From the NCBI GenBank assembly GCA_032191485.1, contig JAVDOI010000013.1:3316559-3380558 (forward strand): a DNA stretch of 64,000 nt, given 5' to 3'. Made by a program: the position numbers and the translations under genes. Below are positions 49,501 through 63,100 of the stretch, one piece after another. The stretch is from Leptoclinus maculatus (lineage: Eukaryota; Chordata; Actinopteri; Perciformes; Stichaeidae). Position 1 is the first letter of the stretch, and the number at the start of each line of letters is the position of its first letter. The notes under the pieces were generated by a model. That model did no database searches and was not told the DNA's origin. It was given only the letters and a program-made list of their open reading frames with translations.

Positions 49501-50715
49501 TTCATGCTCATAAAATCAAACGCCATTTTGAGCTGAATTGTGAGCTTTCGTTGCTGCTGAGGACCCCGGAGCAGAGTGAGTCAAAGCATTTTACAAAGCG
49601 ATCATCCAAACACTGAATTCAGGTCAGCAGGCTTATGCAGCAGATTTGGCAAACAGCATCTCACACGAAGCACGGCGACAGAAAAACAGCACCCAGCCCA
49701 ACCAGCTTCCCGATGCCCCCGTGTATTACAGCATGATAATTAACAGCAATCATCATTATCTGCAAAGACATCAGATCAACTCATTAAAGCAGCAGAGGGG
49801 AAACACACTGTTCTGCTGTTACGTCACCTTTGATGAACCCATTTTCAAGCATCCCTTGAGCATGGCAGTAACATCCTGGAATAATATGTGAACGCAAAGC
49901 AGGAGATCAAAGAATAATGCTGAAAAGTCTGAGAAAGCTTATTCTTCTGCAAACTATAATAAAAAATAAAAAAATTCTTAAAATTACAATCAACACTTTT
50001 TGTAACCTTATATGTTTTATTGCTAAATCTTAAGTTTCCTTTAAAGTTTGACTCTCACATTCAGTGTTTCTTAGGTTCCCTTCCTCACTGTTTCCATGAT
50101 AGTCTTCTTCACCACCTTTTGCTGGTGCATTACTACAGTTGGTGGCGGAGTACGTCACGTTCTTTTCATTGGACATTTCATTTGACAGCCAATCTTGGAG
50201 GTAAATTCCATTATGCAATCTGATACGAAGGCTCAGCTCAGTGATAACATGTTTCCAGTTAAGATTCAACCAAGATATAGATCATTTGTTTTAAAGTTTC
50301 ATGCCCATGCTCTTTTGCTTCACCTTTTATGGCTACAGCATTGCTGCCTATAGCGCTACTCGTGGGAACCTTTCATTGTCAGTCAACCTTTTCCTACATG
50401 AATGAACTGTGTCCATTTGATGTTATCATGTCACATAAAATATACTTGAATGGTAAAAAAATTGTTTTGATACTCATTTTGCAAAACCTTTGGAGACATG
50501 CACAAGAGCTCTGTTGCATTAGGGTGTGGGGAACAAGTTCTACAACAAATGGTAAAGCATGTGTGGAGAAATATGCTGGTCTTGGTGTCACAAGTTCAAC
50601 CCTACATCTGCTACAGCTGTCGTGCCGACTCAGCAACGCTCACTTTGTCCATGCATACTTTGTGAACAATCTTTGTGTATCTCTCCCTCCTTCTGCCTGC
50701 TTTTCTGCCTCCCAT

Positions 50716-50716
<1 letters not shown>
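46578..50716. other. Non-coding stretch with one repeat-like block
   Basis: No gene recognised. The block from about 47193 to 47700 resembles a dispersed percomorph repeat: it starts TTAAAGGAGACATATCGTGC and continues with a GTCTCTTTAAG-type segment. The rest is unremarkable AT-leaning sequence with only short open frames. Confidence 0.55.
47193..47700. repeat. Probable dispersed (MITE-like) fish repeat
   Basis: The left edge TTAAAGGAGACATATCGTGC and the following sequence match a repeat I recall from many percomorph genomes. The right edge may be the GTCCCATATT tract near 47682, a rough inverse of the left end. No coding capacity. Family name unknown to me, and edges are approximate. Confidence 0.45.

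Positions 50717-50762
<46 letters not shown>
50717..50762. repeat. (CA)n microsatellite
   Basis: About 23 uninterrupted CA dinucleotides. It creates a long but meaningless open frame on the plus strand. Confidence 0.95.
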
Positions 50763-50764
<2 letters not shown>

Positions 50765-52680
50765 CTTGCATCAACATCCCACAGATTTACCGCCTTGACT
50801 CCCGAGGTCTTCCTCGTGTGAAACGATTTATCAGTTTTACAAATCAGTTTGTCACTTCGTATTCTCTTGTACAGCCACTGGGCCTGCAGGTGGTAGATCG
50901 CGCTTCGATTGCATTCAGCTTTTGCTACGCTGCACAGACATGCTGCAAATTCTCATTTGGTTCAGCCACTGTTATATAAGCAATGCAAGGCAATATTTTG
51001 AGCATTGTAGAATTTAAATATTCGCATTAATTATTCATAATGTAAATAGTGACATTGAAGTGCATGTGTGGTCGAAAGGACCTTTAACGTATGATTACGT
51101 GACAATGAAAATGTTCAACAGATTTAAGACCTAAGCCCTATTTGCACAGGACTAGTATTACCAGGAGACCTCATGTGTTTTAGAAATCAACCCCCCACGT
51201 CTTTTTCGTGCACTGCATTTACACAGGATAAGCAAAGGCTGTATTTTACGAAAATGTACTGACATTATCCCCCGGGTTTGATGTCAAGTGAAAAGGTGTA
51301 CAGCCTAGCTGCGTAACCGAGCGCTGGAAGACGGCTTGTTCAATAACCTCTGACCTAGGTAACGAACGCACCCCCCAAAATCTACACGTGAGACTGTCTT
51401 AACATTCCCGACTGCCGGATATTAGGTGTGTGTGTGCAATAGGTGTGGGAGGACTAGATGTACTCCAGGGTGAACCCGCTCTAAAGGGCCACCGTTGGAG
51501 GAGGAACCCCGTATGGTTGGGAATCTGGCTCGGTTATTAAGGGCAGCTTCTGGACTCTGGCCCTAACACCCCTAATTTAGATACCAATCTAACCCCTTTT
51601 GTTTCCTAATACACCTCAGCTGATGTCTAAACATTATCAACCAACACTGCAACATCACATATGATACATTAGCAGAGCTTTAAAATCAATCTGAGCCAAC
51701 CAAGTTAGTAAATCACAACAATGACGAACAACACCATCTTAACCTTAGCTTATAACAGGAATGTCATTCAGATCACGTGTCTAATAAATGTATTACTGTC
51801 GGCCTATCCCAGGGGAAGAGCACCCTTACCTTGAGTAGACTCCGAGGGCCCCACCAGAGATGAGTTCTCAAAAAGCCTAAAAGCCCTAAGAAGAGCGACC
51901 AGAAGACCCCGATCCTTTGTTGTCTCCTCCTATTTGTACCCCTCTCCTTCGCGCTTTCTGCAACCTCCTGGTCCATATAAGGTAGACGACAGATCATTCT
52001 TTAATCATTGGAAAAAACAGTTCTCATAGTCTCATCCCTTCTGACATACCTGTAGTGTGTCTCGGACATTCATGGCGGATACCTCAACACAAGGCTCTGC
52101 ATAACATCCACTTCCTGAACATCAAGAGCAATGGCTGCATTAATGGGAAACAGGTATTGAACACGCCAAGAGGCGTGAACCCCGTTATCAAATGCAAAGC
52201 TTGGTCTTGGTCTGCGAATGGGTCTCCATGCAGCGAGGCAAGATGAGCCTCCTGAATTTGCACCCAAAGGGCTGTCAAAACGTCTTCCTCAGCAAATGAA
52301 CTTTGGCAAGTTGTCATGGAATCGTAGATAGAACATATTTCTAGGGCCCTTTTAAGGACTTCCATGTTGGTTTGTAGTTGAGATTGAAAGCTGGCGTTGG
52401 TAAACTCCATCTGCTAAGAAAGATGTGTTTGAAAGCTCTAAAACAGCTACTGAATGAACACAAGATTGTTATTTTCACCTATTTCTTAAAAGTACATTTG
52501 TCATTTAGGAACTCAATACCGTTGAGAAATCAAACATTTATGATATCTATATGTCAAATAAGTAAAATCAAATAAAACCCATTTGGGGGCATTTGGCTCT
52601 TTTCCCACAGTCTCAAACAGTTAATTCATCAGTTACAGTAGGTTTGGGTGTTCACTTTCCCTCTCTTGCAGAACGTTCAG

Positions 52681-52730
52681 TACGTTATCGTGAGTAACTG
52701 TACGTTATCATGAGTAACTGTACGTTATCA
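52681..52730. repeat. Short tandem repeat, 20-bp unit, about 2.5 copies
   Basis: The unit TACGTTATCATGAGTAACTG repeats two and a half times, with one substitution in the first copy. Confidence 0.9.
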
Positions 52731-53982
52731 GAGAACCAACATATGGTGCCAGAAGTCTGGAACAGACAAAACACAGCCGCACCCTGAAGCATCAGATACG
52801 ACGCATGAACACAGTTTTTAAAAACAAAATCAACGGTTGCTCTTTTTAAAGAATATACAAATAAACATACGACCAGAGCTCGGGCTGTCACATGTGTTAC
52901 ACATTAACTCTCTGTCAGCGGTGTGGACAAAGATAACCTGGTAAACAATTAACCAGCACTTAACTACACAGAAGCAGTGAGTTGTCAGTGATACATGTAT
53001 AATAGTAATTACATGAACATATATTGCATGCAATACTACAGGATGAATCCTTAAAAAATAACATACAAGTGATTTTGTGACTGTATTTTGTGAGTTTTTA
53101 TCTATAAATGGTGATTTATAATTAGCTTTAGGTGCCAAATGTTCCGTTTCCTTCCATTCAGGTATGACTTTTACTTTTAATTAGTAACCATCTACATATT
53201 TAACTCAATAACACATATTTAAACACATTCCTCAAGCATTTCTCAAGCGTTTGCTGATAAACGTTCAGTAGTTATTACATTCACATGTCAAATGTCACCT
53301 CAGTTCCTCCGTCTCAATCTTTGGGAATGAGAGTGAATGTCAGTTTCAGTCAATTTAACAAGAAGCTTATCTCTGCTGATGCCATTTTGACTGTGACTGT
53401 GCCCACATGCCTGAGAACAAACACGTACTTTCCTTTAAAGGTCTGTGGGGTGTTTCTGGGTGAGAGTTGACGCAATGATGCTGAAGATTAACAGAAGTGG
53501 TGGCAGATAATGAAAAAGGGGAAGTTCATGGTAAATGGATGAGTCAGCACAACGAGGATACATTTACACTGACCGCATCTGAGAACATTCAATATATCGG
53601 CTACCAATAATTAAAGCATGATTATTGTGTATGTAGTCATGTCATGGTTTTGGTTAAATATAAAATAAATCAACACTGACTGGAAGCATGAGACGGGACG
53701 CATTGACTTTTTTCAATATTCCACCAAAACCATGAACTTTGCCAAACCTTAAAGACGTAATGTTTTTCTTGACTTTTCGGTTGCAGTTTGTAAACACAAC
53801 ATTCAAAGTTGGCTCCTCCTCCCCAGTTCAACGACTACACCCCTACACCCTTGACCGCGTGTGGGGTTAGATACTCGCTAGCGGCTGAAAGCCAACCTCA
53901 GATTCTCTATTGTTTTGAATGGAGCTTTGCGTTTCACCACCCTATATTTACATTTTTTCACCGCCGTGTCCGCCATTTTTGC

Positions 53983-54004
53983 AATGCTTACGATCGTAAG
54001 CATT
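53983..54004. repeat. 22-bp perfect palindrome
   Basis: AATGCTTACGA is followed immediately by its reverse complement. The surrounding DNA looks like a non-autonomous repeat, but termini were not found. Confidence 0.85.
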
Positions 54005-55642
54005 TTGGTCTTTATGTTTTTATAGAGGTTGACACCTTGAAACGTTTGAACACAGCAAAATACGGGCAGAAGAGTAGGATGTCTGCAGCTACAGACACAG
54101 CTACACACCTCTAGTGGGTCAGAAGAGATGATTGAGAGGGATTACTTTTGTACGAGTCTATAAAATCCTGCTCATTATGCCTTAACAAAGGGCTTTAGTA
54201 GCATTCAAACCTACTGCACACGAGATGCAGGTTACAAATCCTGGTCTTTGATGTCAAAGTCTTGTACAACCAAACATTCCCCCACGGCTTTATCTCAATG
54301 ACTTCTGTGTAGTTTAGGGACACATATAGGATTGTAAATTGTAGTCAACTTAATCCATGCAGTAATTACAACATCAGCACGTATTTGGGGAAGCAGGTTA
54401 ACTAAATCTTTACAAGACAGTGTTGAAGTGCACTACTTAATTAATGCTGAGTGTGTGAACTGAGTAACCCAGGTTGTAAATTAACCCTCTCACGGCAAGA
54501 CAAACAGCTGCAGTGCTGTCAAAAGCTCATCTGGTATGCCATTAATCATGGCTGCATATGGGTATGCGTTTGCATTGCGGCTTTGAATGTCTCAGATAAA
54601 GCCACATGTGCTTCACGTGTGTGATGTGTATCACCTGTCATAGGATCTCTCTGGCATCTCGAACCCGTTTGAAAGCCGATGAGGGCCGCGGCTGCTGTAC
54701 TTTATCCCCTCATCTCTCCGGGGTGCAGCACGCATTTCCTTTGGCGTTAGATGCTCTGATTAAAGCTATTTAGGCTATGTCGGTCTATCAGAGGCGTGAT
54801 CTTTCTATCTGCTGCTGTTTACGTTGAAGGAATTTCCTTCACGGCGCCAGAAAAGTGTTCCTTTGAAATGAACGGGACTCTTTAGACACATCGACAGTTG
54901 TTGTGGCGTTGTGTGATATGGGTCTTTATCTTAGGAGAGAACATTGTGCTATGTTTCAGCACAGAATGATGTGTTCATAGAGAAGTTTTCAATGTGTAAT
55001 GGAGGACAAAGCATTTTCAAGTCGACTCAGCATTTTACTGTACCTCTTATCATGTTATGTCACCACTTTGTTTCGCTGCATTTTAGGCAGCCATTTTGCT
55101 TTCAGTAGTCTTTTTGTGAGATTAAATCTGACTTTTGTATTTAATTACATATGACCATAAATACATAAACTGACAGCAATATAAAGTTCTTTTAAAACTC
55201 AGATCCAGTTTTCATAATGAACTTTGGCTGACACTTTGGGTGTAATAAATCACTCGCATCCCACTGGCAGATTTTGACGTAAGTATTTTACTTAAAGGTC
55301 ACGTTATCTTTAAATCAAGTGCTGCCAAATAATTTACAAAGAGGAATGATGAAAAAAAAAGATTACAGCAATCTCCTGATAGCAGGTGCAATTCAACCGA
55401 CAGGTAAACCAAACATTATTTATTACATAATCCAAAACACACACATACACACCTTTAAATACGGATGGCGGTCATGGTCCGACCGCATGAATTGAATTAC
55501 TACAACGCAAAGTTAAATAGCTGAACACTCCCTCTTAAAGTAATTATAAAAACTGACATCATCAAGGACTTTTAAAAAAAAAAAAGAGTATAACTGAGCT
55601 GTAAATGTTGCCGTACAAACAGGTGGTAATATGAGAAACATG

Positions 55643-55663
55643 CCCCCCCCCCCCCCCCCCCCC
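55643..55663. repeat. C homopolymer
   Basis: A run of about 21 C, likely length-variable and error-prone. Confidence 0.9.
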
Positions 55664-55990
55664 GCAGCTCTACAGGAAACCCTACTCCCCATGGGTAATG
55701 CTAGCCAGCATGCAACCGAGAGAGAGCACGGGAGCATGAACAGAAATCCGGCCCATGGGTGGTTTAATTTGACTGTGGTCAGGAGCAATGAAAGGGGGAA
55801 ATCAATGGACGACATGAAGAAGAAGGAGACGATTTTTTCCGCTGAGTGACTGGGAAAAATAGGCAACAAAGGACGGAAGGAGTGAGAAAGTGAATAACTG
55901 GCTATTATCTATTCAGGCGACACATCCCTCCACCTCGAAATAAGTTTGTCTCCTTGTGTGTGTGAGAAAAAGTGAGGGACAAAGAGGGAA

Positions 55991-56012
55991 AGAGAGAGAG
56001 AGAGAGAGAGAG
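55991..56012. repeat. (AG)n microsatellite
   Basis: About 11 AG dinucleotides in a purine-rich surround. Confidence 0.95.
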
Positions 56013-56669
56013 TGAAGCAACCAACAATCCCACGGACAAAGAAATGGCTGGAGCTGGTACAGGTTTGGCTCACTCTCACTGGCTTGATAGCCTCGTTGAA
56101 TGGACTCATTCTTCTTATCAGCGTGGCCAGCAGAGCAGCAGCAGGAGGAGGAGGAGGTGAGGTTCTGTGTAGGTGACCTAGATAAGGTTGTTCCCCAGCC
56201 GTACAAGGAGAGCGGGGCGGCCTCCAAAGGCGACACACCCCTCTGCTATCAACCCCCATGTCTCTGTTATCAGTAGAAAATACTGTCATGGTAGTCAGGA
56301 GATATCATTATGAGGGACCTCACTCCAAACAGCACATGGTCGATACTTTGCGTTATGTCACATGGCTTTCCCATGGACTGTGTCGGCTCAAGCTCTCAGC
56401 TAGGCTCTCTGATTAAGGGGTCGTGAGTTTCGTGCCTACAGTGACAACTTGAAGATACTCCTGTTGCTTGGAATGCTGACGTCTTGACATCGTCAAGTTT
56501 GTTTAACTTCAGACCTCATGGAAACATTTACAACAGTCCAGAAATACACAGCTCCAACTGAGTTATTACTACTGGGTCTCACTCGTGATGTGCTAAATGC
56601 TATAATGTCTTCTCATCTTCTGATACTGAGGCACAGACAAACACAAGACTTTAACCCAGGAGACCGCTG

Positions 56670-56945
56670 TTTGTAGGATGTAGGGTAGAGGGATGAAGGG
56701 ATGTAGGGTAGGGGGATGAAGGGAAGTAGGGTAGAGGGATGAAGGGATGTAGGGTAGGGGGATGAAGGGATGTAGGGTAGGGGGATGAAGGGATGTAGGG
56801 TAGGGGGATGAAGGGATGTAGGGGTAGAGGGATGAAGGGATGTAGGGTAGAGGGATGAAGGGATGTAGGGGTGTAGGGTAGGGGGATGAAGGGATGTAGG
56901 GGTAGAGGGATGAAGGGACGTAGGGTAGGGATGGAGAATGGAGGG
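56670..56945. repeat. G-rich minisatellite, 22-23 bp unit, about 11 copies
   Basis: The unit GATGAAGGGATGTAGGGTAG(GG) repeats with small length and base changes. One variant unit inserts extra GTAGGG. On the minus strand it makes two overlapping long open frames of Pro/Ser/Leu/His repeats, which are artefacts of the repeat and not genes. Regular GGG runs make G-quadruplex formation likely on the plus strand. Confidence 0.92.
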
Positions 56946-57115
56946 ATGTAAGGAATAAGAAACGAGGAGGGTTGTAGAAAGGAGGTTAGGCGAGCGATGG
57001 GGGACCGTTGGTGTCCGGCAGCTGGGAAGAACGGGGGGAATGGAGACTGTAGGGTGGGGGCCGTCTCTTCGGAAGCTCTGGCGGTGCAGAGTCCCCTGTT
57101 GGTCCTGTAATCCTG

Positions 57116-57118
<3 letters not shown>

Positions 57119-57154
<36 letters not shown>
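57119..57154. repeat. (GA)n microsatellite
   Basis: About 18 uninterrupted GA dinucleotides, 175 bases after the minisatellite. Confidence 0.95.
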
Positions 57155-57158
<4 letters not shown>

Positions 57159-60100
57159 GGAGGACAAAAACGGGGTTGGGGGGAGGGAAGTGAACGGGTT
57201 CGTTGTGCAGAGGAAATGAGCTGTGTTCTGGACATGGCCCTGTTCCTGAACTAAGTTTATGAAACTCAATTTAATGTCTTCCGAGGCTCCACACTATGGT
57301 CCATGTTGGTCCATGTAGAGTACGACATTGTGTGTCAAAAGAGTCACAGCTGCTCCTTTTCCTGAGAGTCAGTGAGAGAGTGTAAAGTGCACGAAAGCTC
57401 ACTCTAATTCTCCCACACCTAATCCCAACGGACCAGTACGAGTTACTGGTGCAGAGACAAAGGATGTGATCCCTCACTGGTTTCCCACTCTGCTGCTTGC
57501 ATTCAGTGGAATGTGCAACCAAGTGTCCTTTTCACCATTAAAAGGCGTATTTTTACAGGTGCAGAGTGATGAACACTGTAAGTTTATAGGTTTAATGTTC
57601 AACAATGAATTACAGTCATGCCAGGAGAATAGTTATTTTTCAGCACATTTATAAAAATAAGCTGTACCACTGAATAGTAGGCTTTTGACAAAAACACATG
57701 ATTTCACATTGGCTGGGTGATAACTCTCCAGACATGTAGCATATAAATTTATAACCTTAACTTGTTTAACAACTGCAAAAACATTTTTTTCAGAGAAAAG
57801 AAGGCTCTTGAGAGAATGTTGCTTTCAGACTGACTGCTTGGAAGTACGACGGCTTACAGGGTCGACCTGGAGGCTCGTGCACCCGTTGTATAGTGGATTC
57901 CAGTTTGTAAGCTTGAGCAGCACCGTATAGACCACCGTATAGCTGAGAAGATTGTCCAAACACAAAAGAAAGAAAAACTGATTGAAAGCTAAGAGGAAGC
58001 ATGTGCATGCATGGGCCTCTCTGGGCCAAAAATAACTTGACACACCATTGGTTTGCCCAATGAGGCCAACGGGCATCAAATGAATAAGCATTTTGTGGAT
58101 TATGGGTTTAAAACAGACGCACAAAATGCACACTCATCATCATCCATCCTGTCCAAATGATTAATTAACGATACATATGCTGAAAATAGTGTGTCACAGC
58201 AGTGTGTAATGTGTCAGAGATAGTTTGGTTCAGCAGCAGCGTGACCCTGCAGTTAGCAGGGATTATCCAATGATCTCATTAAAGTTAGAGCTAGAGACGA
58301 GTATATGGATGTAATGCAGAACCATACTGATGGTCTCAAACAGACCTGCTATTTATACTCACTAAAAAGCTTTTTTACGATCAAGAATGTCCAATCCTTC
58401 AAACAAGTGTGGTGTGACTCATTTAAGATATTATTCTTAACAAAGCAGTAGACCTACTTGACATTGAAATAAAGTGCGATAAGAGAAAATAAAGAGGCCT
58501 CAATAGGAGATGATTAATATCGAGGCTTTCAGTTAATGGACACGATTCAAAAGAAATGTTTGTGTTTATTCGTTTTTCCCCGTGGGAAAGTAAATAGAGT
58601 GCTTCCACTTGAATGAATATTTGCATTTTTACTTTGTGTATTGACATATTTTGTCGTCCCCATGGATCAACATGTACAAACACTGCTGATGGTGTTTGAG
58701 GCAAATATCCGGTTGTCTTGACCGCAAACACAGCACTTTGTATTTATGGAATGCATTTTTGATGAATTCATTACATTTTTCAAGAACACACACAATAGAC
58801 AATATAATTTCCAAATTATTTTCCTTTAAATTCAACTCACTGGTTGGATTACACCGAGACTTTGACTGTAGAGGGTTGAGAGTCACTCTGAGGGTCAGTG
58901 TTTGTTAATACTTGCATGTCTGGGAAACGAAGTAAACACGTACATCTGCTTTATACAAAGGATTAGGCTCTGAGATGTAAGACATTTGTTTAAATTCAAT
59001 CTATTTCATGCTTTATATTTCCAGGTTAAAGGCCAGAGTGTGTTGAAACATTTATTTGTTCATCAAACAATAAGGGAGAGTATAATGACGCACACTTTTG
59101 TCACAGTGGATTTCACATTATGTCAGTGAAACACTGTACTTGAGAGGTCGGTGTTTACATAAAATGGCAATGAAGACCAAGAGCAGGAAATTACAGAGGA
59201 AATTTGCTGTAGAAATGTTTACGTGAGGCCATTCTTGCTCACAGTTTGAAAAATGCTTCGAGCTAAGTGGAGGGCTTCCTGAATACGATCTTTGAACTGA
59301 TGACTTGTAGATGTGGGAATGAGGAGCTTTGCTACAGAGGCAAATATGAAATGAATATGCCATTCATGGTGCTTTTTTACTTTGTCGTTTAAAGAATGTC
59401 CTCAACAGTAACCGCAGCGAATAGCAGGAAACAACACGGATTGATGGCAGTACGGACACCGCCTTCAGGTTCAGGAACAAAACCGCACTTGGAACTCCAA
59501 TTTATCCACAATCTTATTTCCATCTGGTTTAACCCAACTTCACTCTCCCCCACATCTCTTTTTATTATAATAAAGTCTGCACGTATTTTTGTAGGCCAAT
59601 AGCATCGCACTGGTTCCCGAGACGAAAAGTCAGAGGGATTTATCCTTTAAATTAGACATTTTGTTCAGCAAGACAATCTTCACAAATGAACACCACTCTT
59701 AGGATTATTGATATATAAGCTATAAAAGAACGACACCACGGTCACATGAGCGCGAGTAGGGCAGACTAGTTGGCGCGATGATGTTTACTAGTCTCATTTA
59801 GCTACTTGTTAGCCTTTTCTAAGACCTGTAAAAGCTTAAAAATTGTGTTGAGTGTTAGGAAGCCACCGCTGAGGCAAGGACTCAAAAGCACGATTCAAGA
59901 CCAAGACAGTTATAAAAACACTGTCTTTATGGCAGAGGTTTGGTAAACAGGTAGGCAGTCAGCAAATGCAAACAAACCCAACAGGGGTGAGGCAAAAAGG
60001 CAGCGACACTAAGACTCACACTGGTTACTCAGACGAAGTGGAGCACAGACACTAAATACTGGAGGGAGGAGGAGAGGTAATTGGGAACAGGTGAAGCTGA

Positions 60101-63100
60101 GCAGGGCGAGGAAAGGTGATCACACGAGGGCATAAAGTCAAGTTATCTGAAACCGGAGGGAGAGGTAAGTGACAAAATGAAAAATACATAAACGTGAAAC
60201 CAAGGAAAACATAACTTATGGGAACTTGACGAGGTGTTACACTGAGAGGAGTATCTGATGTATTTTACGCCATATGACACAACTTTAAAATCTCCAAAGC
60301 TTATTTTGTATATATATATATCCATCTAACCAGCAGCACTGTGTTGTCCATCTCGTCCTCATTGACGGACTCATGGGATGCAAAACACAATTACAAAATG
60401 TGAATTACTGGACTTCCATGCATTGGAAGCCCTTACCGTCACCAAATTCGACCTAACGACATTTCAAACATAGTGTTCTGCATCAGGCCTATTAACCTCC
60501 TTAAGCATGCTTAAGGAGGTTAATAGGCCTGATGCAGCCACACATGTTCTGTCACATGATTGATCAACACCATGTGACCCAACCATGTGCACATAATAGC
60601 TTCAAAAACATACATCCCTACCAGAAATGACAGAAATGTAGGCATTCAAATACCATCATACTGGTTACACTGGTAAAAACAACAAACAAACATTGACTTA
60701 CATAAGCGACCAAGCCGGGATTGTCCAGACCCTGATTCATGTCCCAGCACCTGGACCCATATGTAACACAACCTGAAGTGGTGACACCTTTCACGCAATG
60801 GAATATCACAGAACTGCAAGTTTCCTTTGGCAGACGGAGGAGTGCTCCTGTACAAGAGGTTGTACCGTAAGAACACAATACTAATACTACACATCAATAC
60901 TAAGTTTGTGATTTTGTCCTAACGGGACCCCTGACTCCACATAGAAAACTTAAATCATGTTGCCCTTTAGTACGTCACAAATCGCTCAGTATTTTTATCG
61001 TTAGTCCCAGCACAAGTCCATCTAGTAACTGTTGTTGTCTTCCATGGAGTCCTTACAAAGTTGAGTTAGTGTTTACCATCCTGACTGAAATTAAATTGAG
61101 TAACACTGCGACAGGTTGATGGTTTGATGGACGTCCCTGTCTTTGACTGGAGGTTAGATTTCCCCTTGGTTGTCAATCACACAGAAGTGCAACGTCGGAT
61201 CTGTTGACTGCATACTGCAGAGGTGTGCATTTCCTCAGACTCCCTCCCTCTCTCTTCTGTGTGTGTGTAGAGTTCATGTCTGTTTAATACATGTCCCCCG
61301 CTTGCACCCCTGATTATGCAACAAGCTGGTCAGAAGACATGCTGACCGTGACTTGTTATGCGCTGATCATAAAGAATTAGCCCTGATTTAGTTTGCCTTC
61401 CACTTATATGATCAATAAAATCCATTTAAACAACAGTACGCCATCGTCCTCTCATGTATTCCGTGTGCGGCTCAGCAAAGTGTAACTAATGCAAATCTGT
61501 TATGACATTGAGGTTTCTGACCTGGCTGCAGACCAGGACCAGGCCTTGTGCTGTACTCTGATCAGTTTATTAAAGCATGTGTGTTACATGATGGTAAACA
61601 CCCAGCAGGATAGTTCCTCTCACCCAGCTGTCACAACAAGCAAGTGAGATGAAAAGATGCAACACAAAGGCAGCGCTGGTGGGATAATAGGACTGTGGAA
61701 AAAGGAAGCTGTACTGAGATGAAGACGGGGGGGATGAAGGTGATCAAAACCAGTGTTTTTCAAGGAGGATGTTAGAAGGACATCTTTGATTTTAGTTACA
61801 CCTTTGGTTCGGTTAGTTTGTGCAGAGAATGTCATTCAGACCCTACTAACCCCTACTATGAACACCATAACAAGGCCTGTCACGCGTTTGTAGCCTCCAG
61901 TGTACTGTATATTTTATGAACGACTGTGGTTAAGTTAGTCGAAGAAAGCGTTGCAAACATCCAACAACCTTGGTGCAACGACTGCAAATGCAACACATTG
62001 CACACACACACACACAGGTAGGTGAGGCGACCCATCCGCTAGGTTTCCCCTCAACTCGTGTCTTGAGCTCTCATTGGCTGTAGCTCCCCAACAGACTCCT
62101 CAACACGTCCAGGTACAGAGAGGCGAAGTACCGCCCCCCCTTCTGGTGTCCGATTGAAAGTCAAGAAACAGAAAGTCACACTCTGTCATAGATTTGTTGC
62201 AGTACAATTTAGTTTTCTGTGAAATTGCTCAGTGAACTACATCTCTCGTCTCACAAAATGTGTCTCTCCATATAACATGATAGATATCTGCACTCCAACT
62301 GCGATGCACCGGCGAGCCTCTCTGCTCGCGTCTTTAGACAGTTCAGTGGTGAAATGTGTGGGTAAAATTAGGGCTCATTGTTGAGCAGGAGTTCGTACCG
62401 TAACTGTTTTGACCACAGAGAGAATCCAGACATCACTGGTTTCATCTCCTGTTGTCTCCTGCTGCTGGCTGACCTTGTGGGTTGACTGGTTATAACACTT
62501 TTATCCAATGCCACCACTGGGGATGTCAGCAGCGAGAGTTTTTTTTAATTAAACAATTTGTTATTGATTCGGAGCCAGACAGACATTTCATCGGTCGATA
62601 GCTCTCATTTCTATTGATATTTCCTGGACACATTGGGCGACTAAGAGTCCACTGGGGACAAACCCAGCTTTAATTAGAGCTCCGTGTGGTCTAGACAACT
62701 TTTCCTGTACGTTAGGGACACACACATTCCTCCACAGAGCCTCAAGACCAGCTGACAAAACTAGGTAACACCAACCCTTCAAGCAGAGGAGGTCGAGAAA
62801 CTCTGTTGATTAAAACCCGTCTCGTCTTCCTGTCGAGGGTTAACACGAGAGGTGAGGAGTCAAGCGTCGCTCACATTTCTCACAGAGGGCGAAATGCCGC
62901 TGCTGATTAAGATTTTGAGCGCTGAGGTGTTAGCAGCTAGCTGTGTCTTCCGTCCCACACGTGATGATCACCCATCGCCCACCATCGGATGTGTTTGGAG
63001 GATTTTCCCCAACTTAACTCTGTCTCAGTCTGCAGTTTTAAGATTATTGATTAGCTAAAACCACTACACATAGTTTAGGATTAGGAAGCAGCTCGGCTTT

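Larger units (their letters stand above)
50763..55642. other. Non-coding stretch, no gene recognised
   Basis: Only short open frames. Features seen are a possible degraded non-autonomous element near 51130-51300 (edges not defined), a 20-bp tandem repeat at 52681-52730 and a 22-bp perfect palindrome at 53983-54004 inside a repeat-like segment (about 53805-54120). The remainder shows nothing I can name. Confidence 0.55.

Noticed and set aside
50329..50979. 216-codon plus-strand open frame
   Set aside because: It spans the (CA)n array, has no domain and no splice context, and is a chance frame.
55909..56289. Overlapping minus-strand frames of 107-126 codons
   Set aside because: They run through the (AG)n tract and low-complexity sequence, with no conserved motif.
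56613..57269. Two overlapping minus-strand open frames of 194-218 codons
   Set aside because: They are readthrough of the minisatellite and the (GA)n tract, giving simple Pro/Ser/Leu/His repeats.
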